Assembly (NCBI GenBank): GCA_014859465.1
Contig: JACUUF010000020.1
Location: 1-43,721, forward strand
From: Methyloprofundus sp.
GTDB taxonomy: Bacteria > Pseudomonadota > Gammaproteobacteria > Methylococcales > Methylomonadaceae
Length of the DNA stretch: 43,721 nt
Direction of reading: 5' to 3'
Below are positions 35,906 through 43,721 of the stretch, piece after piece. Position 1 is the first letter of the stretch, and every line of letters starts with the position of its first letter. Below the pieces are notes generated by a model. The model was not told the origin of the DNA, did not search any database, and saw nothing but the letters and a program-made list of their open reading frames with translations. The translations under genes and the position numbers were made by a program.

Positions 35906-36541
35906 TTATTTTTTGCCTTCTAAGCTATCTGCAATACCCGATAACATGCCACTAGCCATTCGCGCAAAGCTGATGCTGGCTGTTTTCGCGATTTCTGCTG
36001 CTTGTATTTTCTCTAAACGGCCGCCCTTAGATAAATCATGATGTAAATCGCTTAAAATTTTAGTCACTGAATGACCGACCGATGAACCACTATTTTGCAA
36101 ATGCTCCAATAAACCCATTAGCGTTGCTTTAGTTGCTTCCTGAGTTTTATGAGCAACCTCACTCAAGGTATTGAGAAATAAACCTTCCAGTTCGCGTAAG
36201 TCAGTCAATGCGCGCTTTAAATCATGATCGGAAAAGTCCTGTAGATTACCGCTAGCCTCTTCGATAGCTAACTTTGATGCGCCTGCAACCTGAGTTAATG
36301 CCGCATCAATACCGGAAACAACTTGCTCAAGTGCTTGGGTATTTTCGCCAAATTGATGACTAGCACCTTCACTGGCACCTTCAAGCACTTGATGCAATGC
36401 TTGCTTAATGGCTTCTGGCTCAAATTTACCTTCTTTAAGTGTTTGCACGACCAGTTGACGTATATCCTTGGCAATATCATCGCTGTGCAATACCGTTTCT
36501 CGAGCAGCCTCTTGAGTCTTTTTTAAGTCGATTGATGTCAT
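35906..36541 (-). CDS. DUF6781-like helical protein
   Basis: A 211-residue, all-helical, soluble-looking protein with no signal peptide and no transmembrane segment. I believe it belongs to DUF6781, from the AARETVLHSDDIAKDIRQL start and the central ELEGLFLNTLSEVAHKTQEA segment; the assignment rests on memory of the family. It contains many Gly/Ala/Ser/Gln positions in an apolipophorin- or phasin-like amphipathic pattern. The ATG at 36541 follows TTGGAAA; a TTG four codons earlier is unlikely. It lies 28 bases upstream of the UbiB-like gene and just after tolC, all one strand. Function is unknown. Confidence 0.7.
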   Translation of the reverse strand: MTSIDLKKTQEAARETVLHSDDIAKDIRQLVVQTLKEGKFEPEAIKQALHQVLEGASEGASHQFGENTQALEQVVSGIDAALTQVAGASKLAIEEASGNLQDFSDHDLKRALTDLRELEGLFLNTLSEVAHKTQEATKATLMGLLEHLQNSGSSVGHSVTKILSDLHHDLSKGGRLEKIQAAEIAKTASISFARMASGMLSGIADSLEGKK

Positions 36542-36570
36542 GATATTTTCCAATAAATGATTAAAAATAA

Positions 36571-37848
36571 TTACAAAATGCCCAGCGCACGGCGTAAATT
36601 CAAATTAGCCATGACCGCATCATAACGCGCATTATTAAAATTATCGTAAGCTCTAATGCGTAAACTCTCAGCATCCAAGACTTCAGTATGCCCTGCAAGC
36701 CCTTGTTGATAGCGTTCTGTACTCACTTTTAAATTTTCATCCGCCTGACCTGTTGCTTGCTGCGTCACGATTACGCGCTTTTGCGTTTCCTGAATAGCCA
36801 GCCAAGCTTGACGAACCTGTAACTGAATAGCACTAATCAAATCATTACGCTGCGAGCTCACGGCAAGCGCCTGACGGATTAAAGCATCACTACGATGCGC
36901 CGTGGAACCATCGTATATTTGCCACTGTACCGTAGCATTGGCCATCCACATGCCTTCGTAGGCTTGATACTTATTTTGCGTGTATTGATAACCGCCACTG
37001 ACATTCACTTGCGGCCATAAGCTCGCCTTAACGCTTGCAGCTTGCTGCTCCAGCGCATGCGCCTGCTCAGCGAGCCCACTTAGCTCTGCGCGCTTTAATA
37101 AAGCTTGCTGACTCAATGCAGCATAATCACCTTGCGGTATTTCAGGAAATTGCTCAATTAATTCAACGTTCGCGGTTAAATCACGGTTCAGTAATTGATT
37201 AAAATTAGCTTGAGCCATTTGTACGCTATTTTCTTGCTGCAATACCTGTTGCTCTGCATTACTCAATTCAACGCCTGCCGCCAACAAGTCATTACGCGCT
37301 ACCATCCCCTGGTCATAGAAATTGCGTACGTCTTTGGCGTGCGCTTTGAGGCTAACAACATGACTCTGTGCAACTTGCAAAGCTTTTTCAGCGCGAAAAA
37401 TAGCAATAAAGGCATTGGCAACTTGTAGTTTAATATTTAAGATTGTCGTAGTTTCGTCATGCTGACTTGCCAATGCTGAGGCTTCTGCCGCTTCAATGCT
37501 ATGACTAATACGGCCACTGGTAAAAATAGGTAAACTAATAATTGCCTGAGCATTTGCACTGCCGGCAGTATTGACAGGAAACAGGGCGGGGCTACCTCCT
37601 ACGTTAGTTTGTGCCGAAGGCGTTTCACTTAATTGCGTATAACCACCACTGACATTAAGCTGCGGCATGCGCTGTCCCTGAGCTGCAAATATTTGCTGTT
37701 CAGCCGCCTGACTATTAGCTTTAGCAGCAGAAATACGCTGGTTTTTATTAACTGCCTCGGCAAAGGCTTGCTCCAAAGTTTCTGCCGCTAAACCTTGCTT
37801 AATAAAAAATAATACCAGCAAACCAATACTTTTTTTATTAATCCGCAT
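36571..37848 (-). CDS. TolC-family outer-membrane efflux channel
   Basis: A 425-residue outer-membrane protein, trimeric in the family. The signal peptide (RINKKSIGLLVLFFIKQG, cleavage after GLAA) is followed by two repeats of the OEP domain, recognisable at ISAAKANSQAAEQQIFAAQG, QARNDLLA-like GMVARNDLLAAGVELSNAEQ, and GLAGHTEVLDAESLRIRAYD near the C terminus. I start at the ATG at 37848, preceded by AAGGG; this overlaps the tetR tail by 11 bases. An upstream ATG would place the signal peptide internally. It is probably the outer channel for the MFP-RND pump further down the operon. Confidence 0.93.
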   Translation of the reverse strand: MRINKKSIGLLVLFFIKQGLAAETLEQAFAEAVNKNQRISAAKANSQAAEQQIFAAQGQRMPQLNVSGGYTQLSETPSAQTNVGGSPALFPVNTAGSANAQAIISLPIFTSGRISHSIEAAEASALASQHDETTTILNIKLQVANAFIAIFRAEKALQVAQSHVVSLKAHAKDVRNFYDQGMVARNDLLAAGVELSNAEQQVLQQENSVQMAQANFNQLLNRDLTANVELIEQFPEIPQGDYAALSQQALLKRAELSGLAEQAHALEQQAASVKASLWPQVNVSGGYQYTQNKYQAYEGMWMANATVQWQIYDGSTAHRSDALIRQALAVSSQRNDLISAIQLQVRQAWLAIQETQKRVIVTQQATGQADENLKVSTERYQQGLAGHTEVLDAESLRIRAYDNFNNARYDAVMANLNLRRALGIL

Positions 37849-38449
37849 ATAAAAACCCTTGCATATAAAATCCCACCACTTTATTGATGTGTTCATTTTT
37901 TTGTGTAACTGATGGCGCAGCTTTAGCGCCTAAAAGACACTGAAAATGCAGATCACCTTTTAACAAACTGAAAAAAGCATCCGCAGCAAACGCCGTATCT
38001 GGAATATTCACCCTTTTATGCTGGTTAATTTTTTCCAAATAGCTTTCCAATAGCTCCAGAGCTGCCTGAGGCCCACTGTTATAAACCAACAAAGCTAATT
38101 CTGGAAAGGCATGACACTCGGAAATAACCAATCGATAAATAGCTAACGCTTCTTCTGCAAAAATTAAATCGACAAAACCAGCGGCAATCTTTTTTAAATT
38201 ATTTTCCATACTTTCTGATTCCATAGAGACAGCCTCTATCGTTTGCAATAAAACAGCACATAACTCACTAATCACTGTGGCCAATAAATCGCTCTTACTA
38301 GGGAAATACTTATACAGCGTCGCTTTAGAAACCGGCGCAGCCTGAGCAATTTTATCCATACTCACAGCATTAAAACCCTGCTCAAGAAATAAAGTTGTCG
38401 CACCTTTTAGAATGCTTTGTCGCTTTGAACAACTAACGTTTAAAGTCAT
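37838..38449 (-). CDS. TetR-family transcriptional regulator of the efflux operon
   Basis: A 203-residue repressor with an N-terminal HTH (ATTLFLEQGFNAVSMDKIAQ, then APVSKATLYKYFPSKSDLL) and a helical ligand-binding C-terminal domain. It starts at the ATG at 38449 (a TTG four codons upstream has no support). It is the first gene of the efflux operon and overlaps tolC. An 18-bp perfect palindrome lies exactly between the -35 and -10 of its promoter, so autorepression of the whole operon is likely. The ligand is unknown, presumably a substrate of the pump. Confidence 0.92.
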   Translation of the reverse strand: MTLNVSCSKRQSILKGATTLFLEQGFNAVSMDKIAQAAPVSKATLYKYFPSKSDLLATVISELCAVLLQTIEAVSMESESMENNLKKIAAGFVDLIFAEEALAIYRLVISECHAFPELALLVYNSGPQAALELLESYLEKINQHKRVNIPDTAFAADAFFSLLKGDLHFQCLLGAKAAPSVTQKNEHINKVVGFYMQGFLYAD

Positions 38450-38490
38450 GCTTTTGTACAAATTAATAGGGTCGTTTACAATCAGAAATA

Positions 38491-38519
38491 AATATAAACT
38501 AAACTGTTCAGTTTAGCAA
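38491..38519 (-). promoter_or_regulatory. tetR promoter with overlapping TetR-type operator
   Basis: On the minus strand TTGCTA and TATATT are separated by 17 bases, a good sigma-70 promoter. The 18-bp perfect palindrome CTAAACTG-TT-CAGTTTAG (38499-38516) starts inside the -35 and fills most of the spacer, the standard place for a TetR-type repressor. The promoter lies 42 bases before the tetR ATG. Confidence 0.8.
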
Positions 38520-38657
38520 AGCTTAATTTTATCATCGCGCGACATAATTAGAAACGCAAGCAAATAAAGCTAGCTTACAGTTTAAGCAGCAAATCAAACG
38601 CTATTGCCCAACAGTTAATGCTAAAATGGGCTTTTTTCGTGACCCATTAAGTGAATC

Positions 38658-39653
38658 GTGCCTAAAACTCTATCCCGCATAGCATTAACCCCTGGCGAAC
38701 CTGCTGGAATTGGCCCTGATCTGTGCATACAACTTGCACAACACGAGCTAGCCTGCCAATTAGTAGCCATTGCTGACCCAGAATTATTAAAACAACGCGC
38801 TAAACAGCTGAACTTACCTTTAGCAATTCAATTATTTGACCCCGAGCAAACTAGATCAGCTCATATTGCCGGCACATTGAGCGTATTGCCTTGCCCTTTA
38901 AATACTCAAGCTGAATGCGGTGTATTAAATAAAAATAACAGCGCTTATGTATTAAAAACCATTGAACTAGCAACTAAAGGCTGTGTTTCAGGTTTATTTT
39001 CTGCCATGTTAACGGGGCCAGTTCATAAAAGTATTATTAATGATGCTGGTATTGCGTTTACAGGTCATACCGAATTTATTGCCGATATCACCGGCGGTCA
39101 TCCTGTCATGATGTTAGCCACAGAAGGTTTGCGCGTTGCTTTAGTGACTACGCATTTACCTTTAAAAGAAGTTAGCACGGCAATCACCCCAGAAACATTA
39201 AATACAGTGATTCAATTACTGGACAAGGACTTACGTCTACGCTTCGGCATAGACAATCCGCGTATCTTAGTGTGCGGTTTAAATCCGCATGCGGGTGAAG
39301 GCGGACATTTAGGGCGTGAAGAAATTGAAGTTATCGAGCCGGTATTAAATCAATGCCGAGCATCGGGGATCAATTTACAAGGCCCCTTCCCTGCGGATAC
39401 TTTATTTACCGATAAATACCTGAACAATGCCGATGCAGTCTTAGCCATGTATCATGATCAAGGGCTACCGGTTTTAAAGTACAAGGGCTTTGGCAAAGCC
39501 GTTAATATTACTTTAGGCTTACCTATTATCCGCACCTCGGTCGATCACGGCACAGCGTTAGACCTAGCAGGCACCGGCAAAGCAGATGCCGGCAGTATCC
39601 TTTATGCCTTACAAACGGCCATGCAAATGTCCAGCAACTTAGATAACTATTAA
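38658..39653 (+). CDS. pdxA: 4-hydroxythreonine-4-phosphate dehydrogenase PdxA
   Basis: NAD-dependent step of deoxyxylulose-type pyridoxal 5'-phosphate synthesis. The 331 residues open with the diagnostic [19 protein letters not shown], and contain [14 protein letters not shown] with a metal His, the [16 protein letters not shown] stretch and the [18 protein letters not shown] plus [15 protein letters not shown] metal-site motifs. Length is normal. It starts with GTG at 38658 with no clear ribosome binding site, and is followed by rsmA after one base, the conserved pdxA-rsmA pair. Upstream surA/lptD of the E. coli locus is absent; a tetR gene lies there instead. Confidence 0.96.
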   Translation: MPKTLSRIALTPGEPAGIGPDLCIQLAQHELACQLVAIADPELLKQRAKQLNLPLAIQLFDPEQTRSAHIAGTLSVLPCPLNTQAECGVLNKNNSAYVLKTIELATKGCVSGLFSAMLTGPVHKSIINDAGIAFTGHTEFIADITGGHPVMMLATEGLRVALVTTHLPLKEVSTAITPETLNTVIQLLDKDLRLRFGIDNPRILVCGLNPHAGEGGHLGREEIEVIEPVLNQCRASGINLQGPFPADTLFTDKYLNNADAVLAMYHDQGLPVLKYKGFGKAVNITLGLPIIRTSVDHGTALDLAGTGKADAGSILYALQTAMQMSSNLDNY

Positions 39654-39654
39654 T

Positions 39655-40452
39655 ATGGCACATATAGCACGTAAACGTTTTGGTCAGAACTTTTTGCATG
39701 ACCAGCATATTATCAGCAATATCCTTGGCTCTCTGTATTACCACAAAGATCAGCATTGGGTAGAAATCGGCCCAGGGCAAGGCGCACTGACCGAATCTAT
39801 ACTCACTGATGGCATACGGCTAGATGTTGTCGAATTAGATCGCGATTTAGTGCGTTTTTTAAGTTTTAAATTTCGCAACTTTAGCAATCTAAGCATCCAC
39901 AGCTCGGATGCCTTAAAGTTTGATTTTTCTGCCTTAGCGACACAAGGCGAAAAATTACATATCTTAGGCAACCTACCGTACAATATTTCCACGCCACTCA
40001 TGTTTCATCTATTAGAAAATACGCCGCTGATTGCAGATATGACTTTTATGTTACAAAAAGAAGTAGTCGATAGAATTTGCGCGGCGCCAGGCAGTAAAAA
40101 ATACGGCCGTTTAAGTGTCATGATGCAATATTATTGTGCAACTGAGCACTTATTTGATGTGCCGCCAGAAAGCTTTAATCCAGCCCCTAAAGTTATGTCT
40201 TCGATTGTCCGTTTAGTGCCGCATGCACAGCCTCCGGTAATAATCGATTCAGTTAAATCGCTGAATACTGTCGTGACTGCCGCTTTTTCACAGCGGCGCA
40301 AAACATTACGTAATTCATTGAAAAAACTCATCTTGGAAAGCGATATTGCAGCCTTAGGTATAGACCCAACAATACGTGCTGAATGTTTACCGCTAAAAGA
40401 TTTTGCCAAGCTCAGCCAATTTGTACTGCAAAATCCTTTACCAGAAGAATAA
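39655..40452 (+). CDS. rsmA: 16S rRNA dimethyladenosine transferase RsmA (KsgA)
   Basis: Dimethylates A1518 and A1519 in helix 45 of 16S rRNA during 30S maturation. The 265 residues have the FGQNFLHDQHIISNI N terminus, the SAM motif VEIGPGQGALTESIL, the catalytic LGNLPYNISTPLMFHLL (motif IV NLPY) and FNPAPKVMSSIVRL. The KTLRNSLKKL segment is also typical. It starts one base after the pdxA stop. apaG, common downstream in E. coli, is absent; a REP-like hairpin follows. Confidence 0.97.
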   Translation: MAHIARKRFGQNFLHDQHIISNILGSLYYHKDQHWVEIGPGQGALTESILTDGIRLDVVELDRDLVRFLSFKFRNFSNLSIHSSDALKFDFSALATQGEKLHILGNLPYNISTPLMFHLLENTPLIADMTFMLQKEVVDRICAAPGSKKYGRLSVMMQYYCATEHLFDVPPESFNPAPKVMSSIVRLVPHAQPPVIIDSVKSLNTVVTAAFSQRRKTLRNSLKKLILESDIAALGIDPTIRAECLPLKDFAKLSQFVLQNPLPEE

Positions 40453-40474
40453 ATGGCTCGCTATTTTTCAAGAA

Positions 40475-40505
40475 GTAGCGCGGACTAAACTAAAGTCCGC
40501 CCTAC
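40475..40505. repeat. REP-like hairpin between rsmA and hyi
   Basis: GTAG-C-GCGGACT and AGTCCGC-C-CTAC form a stem of 7 plus 4 pairs with one mismatch around a 7-base loop. No T tract follows on the plus strand. A shortened GCGGACTAA version occurs at 29812. Such GCGGACT hairpins look like dispersed repeat units rather than a terminator. Confidence 0.55.
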
Positions 40506-40542
40506 CACGCGTTATTTAAACTCATTGCATCAGGTACCAACA

Positions 40543-41319
40543 ATGCTGCGTTTCAGCGCCAATCTAAGTTTATTATTTACTGAAGTCCCTCTGATAAACC
40601 GCTTTGCAGCGGCAAAAGCTAGCGGTTTTAATGCGGTTGAAATTCAATTCCCTTATGCACTCAGCGCACAGACAATAAAAACTGAATTAGATACTCAACA
40701 ATTGCAACTGATATTATTTAATGTCGCTGCCGATGATTTATTGCAAGGCGGTGAAGGCCTAGCCGCAGTGCCTGAAAAACAAGCGCAATTTAAATTAGCC
40801 GTAGCCCAAGCAGTCGAATACGCAAAAATCCTTAAACCGGAAGCGATTAATATTTTGCCCGGTCGCTGCTTTGATAAACAACGTCTTGCGGCATATCAAC
40901 ACACCTTTAAAGATAATTTACGCTATGCTTTAAACGCATTTTCGCCTTTAGCTATAAAAACGGTTTTTGAAGCCATTAATACACTTGATATGCCTAACTT
41001 TATCGTACACAGTAGCGCGCAAATGTTAAACATAATGGCAGAAATTAATCACCCTGATTTAATGATGCAATATGATATTTACCATCTGCTAATGATGCAG
41101 GAAGACCCGACTTCTTTTATTGCTCAATACAGCGATAAAATTGGTCATATTCAATTCGCCGATTGTCCTGGCAGACATCAACCCGGAACCGGTAGCGTAA
41201 ATTTTGATCAACTGTTTTCAAGCATTAAAAAATCAAGTTATTCAGGGTGGGTAGGCGCAGAATACAAGCCTTTAAACTCAAGTGCCCGCTCTTTAAACTG
41301 GCTGACAAACGCCTATTAA
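40543..41319 (+). CDS. hyi: Hydroxypyruvate isomerase-family TIM barrel protein
   Basis: A 258-residue protein that starts MLRFSANLSLLFTE, closely like E. coli Hyi (MLRFSANLSMLFGE), and continues FNAVEIQFPYA, FEAINTLDMPNF, MQYDIYHLLMMQED, IGHIQFADCPGRHQPGTG and GWVGAEYKP, all at positions equivalent to Hyi. The Glu, Asp and His metal ligands of the AP-endonuclease-2 barrel are therefore preserved. It interconverts hydroxypyruvate and tartronate semialdehyde in that family. ATG at 40543 follows AGGT by seven bases; a TTG six codons earlier is not needed. No glyoxylate carboligase or glycerate kinase gene is nearby, so the pathway context is open. Confidence 0.85.
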   Translation: MLRFSANLSLLFTEVPLINRFAAAKASGFNAVEIQFPYALSAQTIKTELDTQQLQLILFNVAADDLLQGGEGLAAVPEKQAQFKLAVAQAVEYAKILKPEAINILPGRCFDKQRLAAYQHTFKDNLRYALNAFSPLAIKTVFEAINTLDMPNFIVHSSAQMLNIMAEINHPDLMMQYDIYHLLMMQEDPTSFIAQYSDKIGHIQFADCPGRHQPGTGSVNFDQLFSSIKKSSYSGWVGAEYKPLNSSARSLNWLTNAY

Positions 41320-41515
41320 GCACTACATGCCTTTTCTTGTCTAGGCAGTCCATAAATATTACTAAGGTCTTTGATTTTTTAGACCTAGGTATACCGTCGC
41401 CAATCCTTTAAGCGCATACTCTAGCTATCAACCTGAGATCGGATATTAGCTCAAAAATACTACTGAAATTATTAAATTCCGACGCCTAAGTGGATAGACG
41501 CAATCGATTAGGCCT

Positions 41516-41542
41516 AATAAAAACAGGCCCAAAGGCCCGTTA
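41516..41542 (-). terminator. Intrinsic terminator after the chemoreceptor gene
   Basis: Minus strand ACGGGCC-TTTG-GGCCTGT (7 pairs, one G-U) followed by TTTTATT, 31 bases after the receptor stop. A 12-bp palindrome ATTAGGCCTAAT (41507-41518) partly overlaps its T tract. Confidence 0.75.
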
Positions 41543-41572
41543 AATTGATCCAGTCTAAATATCAGACGCTCA

Positions 41573-43558
41573 CTAGACTCTAAACTGCGCCACTAAAGCC
41601 TCTAACTCTTCAGAGAGTCTCGCCAAATCACGACTAGCTATTAACGTGTTATTCGCTGTTTCCACGCTATTATCAGCAATATCGCTAATCCTAATGATAT
41701 TTCGGTTAATCTCTTCAGTCACAGAGTTTTGCTCAGAAGAAGCCGTAGCAATTTGTGCATTCATATCGTTAATGGTTGAAATAGCTTGAGTAATAGCTGA
41801 CAACGCAGTGCCAGAGTCGGTTGCCTGCCCAACACTTTTACCGGCCATTTTTTGACTTGCGCCCATGGCACTCACTGCACTTTTTGCACCGGCTTGTAAT
41901 TTTTCAATCATCGTTTGAATTTCATTGGTTGATGATTGCGTTCTACTCGCCAAGGTACGTACTTCGTCAGCAACAACCGCAAAGCCTCGACCATGCTCTC
42001 CCGCTCGCGCCGCTTCAATAGCCGCATTTAAGGCCAATAAATTAGTTTGTTCAGAAACGCTACGAATCACCTCTAAAATACTCCCTATATTTCCTACATC
42101 GGCTTCTAACTGCTGAATAACTGAAGTTGCTTGATCTATTTCACTGGCCAAAGAATCAATCGAATGCACAGCCTCTGAAACGACGCGCTGCCCTTCATTT
42201 GCTTGATTATCTGCATCTCCCGCCGCTATAGCTGCCTTAGAAGCATTACGCGATACCTCAACAACAGTTGCAGACATTTCCGTGATTGCTGTGGCAACCT
42301 GCTCAGTATTTTCTTTTTGTTGACGCACGCCACTTAAATTTTGCTCCACAGCTAAGGACATCTGCTCAGCGTGCCTTGCTAAATCGCGCGCATGCTGGTT
42401 AACACTGCCCATAATACCTTGTAAATTCGCAGCAGCACGATCAAATTCAACCGCCATAACGCCAATCTCGTCCGTCGGACTAAAATGTGATCGCGCGGTT
42501 AAATTGCCTTTACCAAAAGAAACAGCGAAAGCACTTAAAGCTTGCAGTGACCGAACAATATTGTTGGGGATAACTATCGCTAAGCCTATACCTAACACAA
42601 GCCCTATTAATAAAGCTGTCATAATAATAAATCCAGCCCGCTTAACCAAAGCACTCGTTTCCTGAGCGATAACAGCGGCGTTCTCCCAACCATTATTTTC
42701 CGCATCTAAGGCTGATTGACGTGCATTTGAGGCAATCTGATCCATATTTTTGATAATGACCTGTAGACTATCATCATTCGCTATCCATTGTGCTGCCGCA
42801 CGCGCGTAGTTTTCTGTTGCAATGCGCGCTGTTTCAATACGCTTCAACTCTGAAGCATCGGCATTTTTTGCTTGTAACTCAGCATATAAAGCCATCAATT
42901 CTGGCAATTCAGCTTGCATCATTTGATAATACTTACGATCCTTATATAAGCGCTCTTGTTTTTCGTGTTGAATAATCGTGTACGCTAAAGACTTGATTTT
43001 ATTCACTACAATATACTTCTGAACTTTAATATTCAGCGCATAAGGCGTTGTCCCTTGCGCCATTAATGCTGCATATTCTTGCTCTTGCTTGAGAGCAAAC
43101 TGATCAGCCTCATTAATAACGCGTCTACCCATCTGAACCATGGTGGCAACGGCTTGTTGATTATCTAATAAAGCACTTACCCCACGCTCATATAACTCCC
43201 TAAACTCGGCAACATTGCGCTTAACAGCGGCAGACTGAGCCAGCAAGTCTTGATCATTAAAGCGATTAGCCAAGGCATCTACAGCGGCCAAATCCTTGTC
43301 CATTTTGGCTAAAACATCTTTAGCGCGCTGATGTATTTCTGATTTTTCATAAAGCAAATAATGCAATTGTTCAATAGTTGCATCATAAGCTCCGGCATGC
43401 ACATCAACTGCCAAATGAACGGCCGGCACTTTCCATTGTGTAATTTCATCGACATTTTGCCCTAAGCTAAAAATATATTTCCATGCCAATCCGCCAACAA
43501 TCAATAAAATCAAAATTAAACTCGAAAAACCCAGTACCAACTTATTACGAATAGTCAT
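41573..43558 (-). CDS. Methyl-accepting chemotaxis protein
   Basis: A transmembrane chemoreceptor of 661 residues. TM1 lies at about 8-29 ([18 protein letters not shown]) and TM2 at about 310-335. The roughly 280-residue periplasmic part between them is entirely helical (long runs like [19 protein letters not shown] and [20 protein letters not shown]) and its size fits a helical bimodular (HBM-type) sensor, not PAS or Cache. HAMP follows (about 336-390) and the signalling hairpin (about 400-661) has [20 protein letters not shown] and [15 protein letters not shown]. No C-terminal CheR-tethering pentapeptide is seen. Its ligand is unknown. A sigma-28-type promoter precedes it. Confidence 0.95.
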   Translation of the reverse strand: MTIRNKLVLGFSSLILILLIVGGLAWKYIFSLGQNVDEITQWKVPAVHLAVDVHAGAYDATIEQLHYLLYEKSEIHQRAKDVLAKMDKDLAAVDALANRFNDQDLLAQSAAVKRNVAEFRELYERGVSALLDNQQAVATMVQMGRRVINEADQFALKQEQEYAALMAQGTTPYALNIKVQKYIVVNKIKSLAYTIIQHEKQERLYKDRKYYQMMQAELPELMALYAELQAKNADASELKRIETARIATENYARAAAQWIANDDSLQVIIKNMDQIASNARQSALDAENNGWENAAVIAQETSALVKRAGFIIMTALLIGLVLGIGLAIVIPNNIVRSLQALSAFAVSFGKGNLTARSHFSPTDEIGVMAVEFDRAAANLQGIMGSVNQHARDLARHAEQMSLAVEQNLSGVRQQKENTEQVATAITEMSATVVEVSRNASKAAIAAGDADNQANEGQRVVSEAVHSIDSLASEIDQATSVIQQLEADVGNIGSILEVIRSVSEQTNLLALNAAIEAARAGEHGRGFAVVADEVRTLASRTQSSTNEIQTMIEKLQAGAKSAVSAMGASQKMAGKSVGQATDSGTALSAITQAISTINDMNAQIATASSEQNSVTEEINRNIIRISDIADNSVETANNTLIASRDLARLSEELEALVAQFRV

Positions 43559-43607
43559 AAAAATCCTTATGAAACTTGATCAAAATTATCGCCTACTTAC
43601 TAGTATC

Positions 43608-43634
43608 TTATCGACCTAGCAGTCAATTACTTTA
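43608..43634 (-). promoter_or_regulatory. Sigma-28 (FliA)-type promoter of the chemoreceptor gene
   Basis: Minus strand TAAAGTAA-N11-GTCGATAA matches the FliA consensus TAAAGTTT-N11-GCCGATAA at 13 of 16 positions with exact spacing. It ends about 50 bases before the ATG. It ties the receptor to the late flagellar regulon held in check by FlgM. Confidence 0.75.
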
Positions 43635-43721
43635 AGCCTTTATATCATTTCATCACTGTTAATGGCAGACCCTATTGCGCACAAAAAGCAAAACAAACGA
43701 TTAAGCAGCCATGCTGAGCAT

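Noticed and set aside
41361..41390. GGTCT/AGACC hairpin after hyi
   Set aside because: Short stem with the T-run inside the loop rather than after it; not convincing as a terminator.
1..43721. CRISPR arrays, transposase genes, prophage or toxin-antitoxin modules
   Set aside because: I looked for regularly spaced repeats, IS-type transposases, phage structural genes and paired small genes with toxin motifs and saw none.

Overview
The window reads as chromosomal DNA of a gammaproteobacterium, AT-rich by eye (roughly 40% G+C, not computed). Nearly every housekeeping protein aligns residue-for-residue with enterobacterial or pseudomonad families (FtsH zinc ligands at 417/418/421, AmpD His34), and several gene orders are classical gammaproteobacterial ones. 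A cluster of an ABC exporter, a periplasmic binding protein and a YVTN beta-propeller, typical of bacteria with PQQ-dependent alcohol or methanol dehydrogenases, together with a hydroxypyruvate isomerase, makes a methylotroph or methanotroph (Methylococcales-like) the most likely host. That last step is inference.

Layout. 1-2.6 kb: a CNNM/CorC-type membrane protein following another gene tail, then a small winged-helix protein, a dodecin and a tiny membrane protein. 3-14 kb: a core block on the minus strand (carA-carB-greA, rlmE-ftsH-glmM-tpiA-secG-tRNA-Leu, with yhbY divergent). It matches the E. coli neighbourhood except that folP is missing between ftsH and glmM. Terminator-like hairpins sit directly in front of glmM and greA, and a leader ORF plus hairpin sits in front of carA. 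14-17.8 kb: a PilZ protein, nadC coupled to a flavin-reductase-like protein, a membrane-anchored protein with three copies of a P-x-D-x-x-L-[RK]-R-H motif, and ampD. 17.8-21.3 kb: the chemotaxis/flagellar block cheR-cheV and flgA-flgM-flgN, with recognisable sigma-54-like and sigma-28-like promoters. 21.7-22.0 kb: tRNA-Gly, tRNA-Cys, tRNA-Gly. 22-28 kb: a six-gene minus-strand run with the PQQ-associated ABC system and two unrecognised proteins. 28-29.7 kb: a second PilZ protein, a Ser/Thr-rich small protein and a MOSC protein.

29.8-38.5 kb: an efflux locus in the order tetR-tolC-DUF6781-ubiB-like-MFP-RND, headed by an 18-bp perfect palindrome lying exactly between the -35 and -10 of tetR. 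38.6-41.3 kb: pdxA-rsmA and a hydroxypyruvate isomerase-like gene. 41.5-43.6 kb: a chemoreceptor with a sigma-28-type promoter.

One 91-bp nested-palindrome element occurs twice, in opposite orientation (16.8 and 34.1 kb). I see no CRISPR array, prophage, transposase or rRNA. The least explained parts are the UbiB-like kinase and DUF6781 gene inside an RND operon, the two unknown genes behind the PQQ-associated ABC system, and the triple-motif protein.
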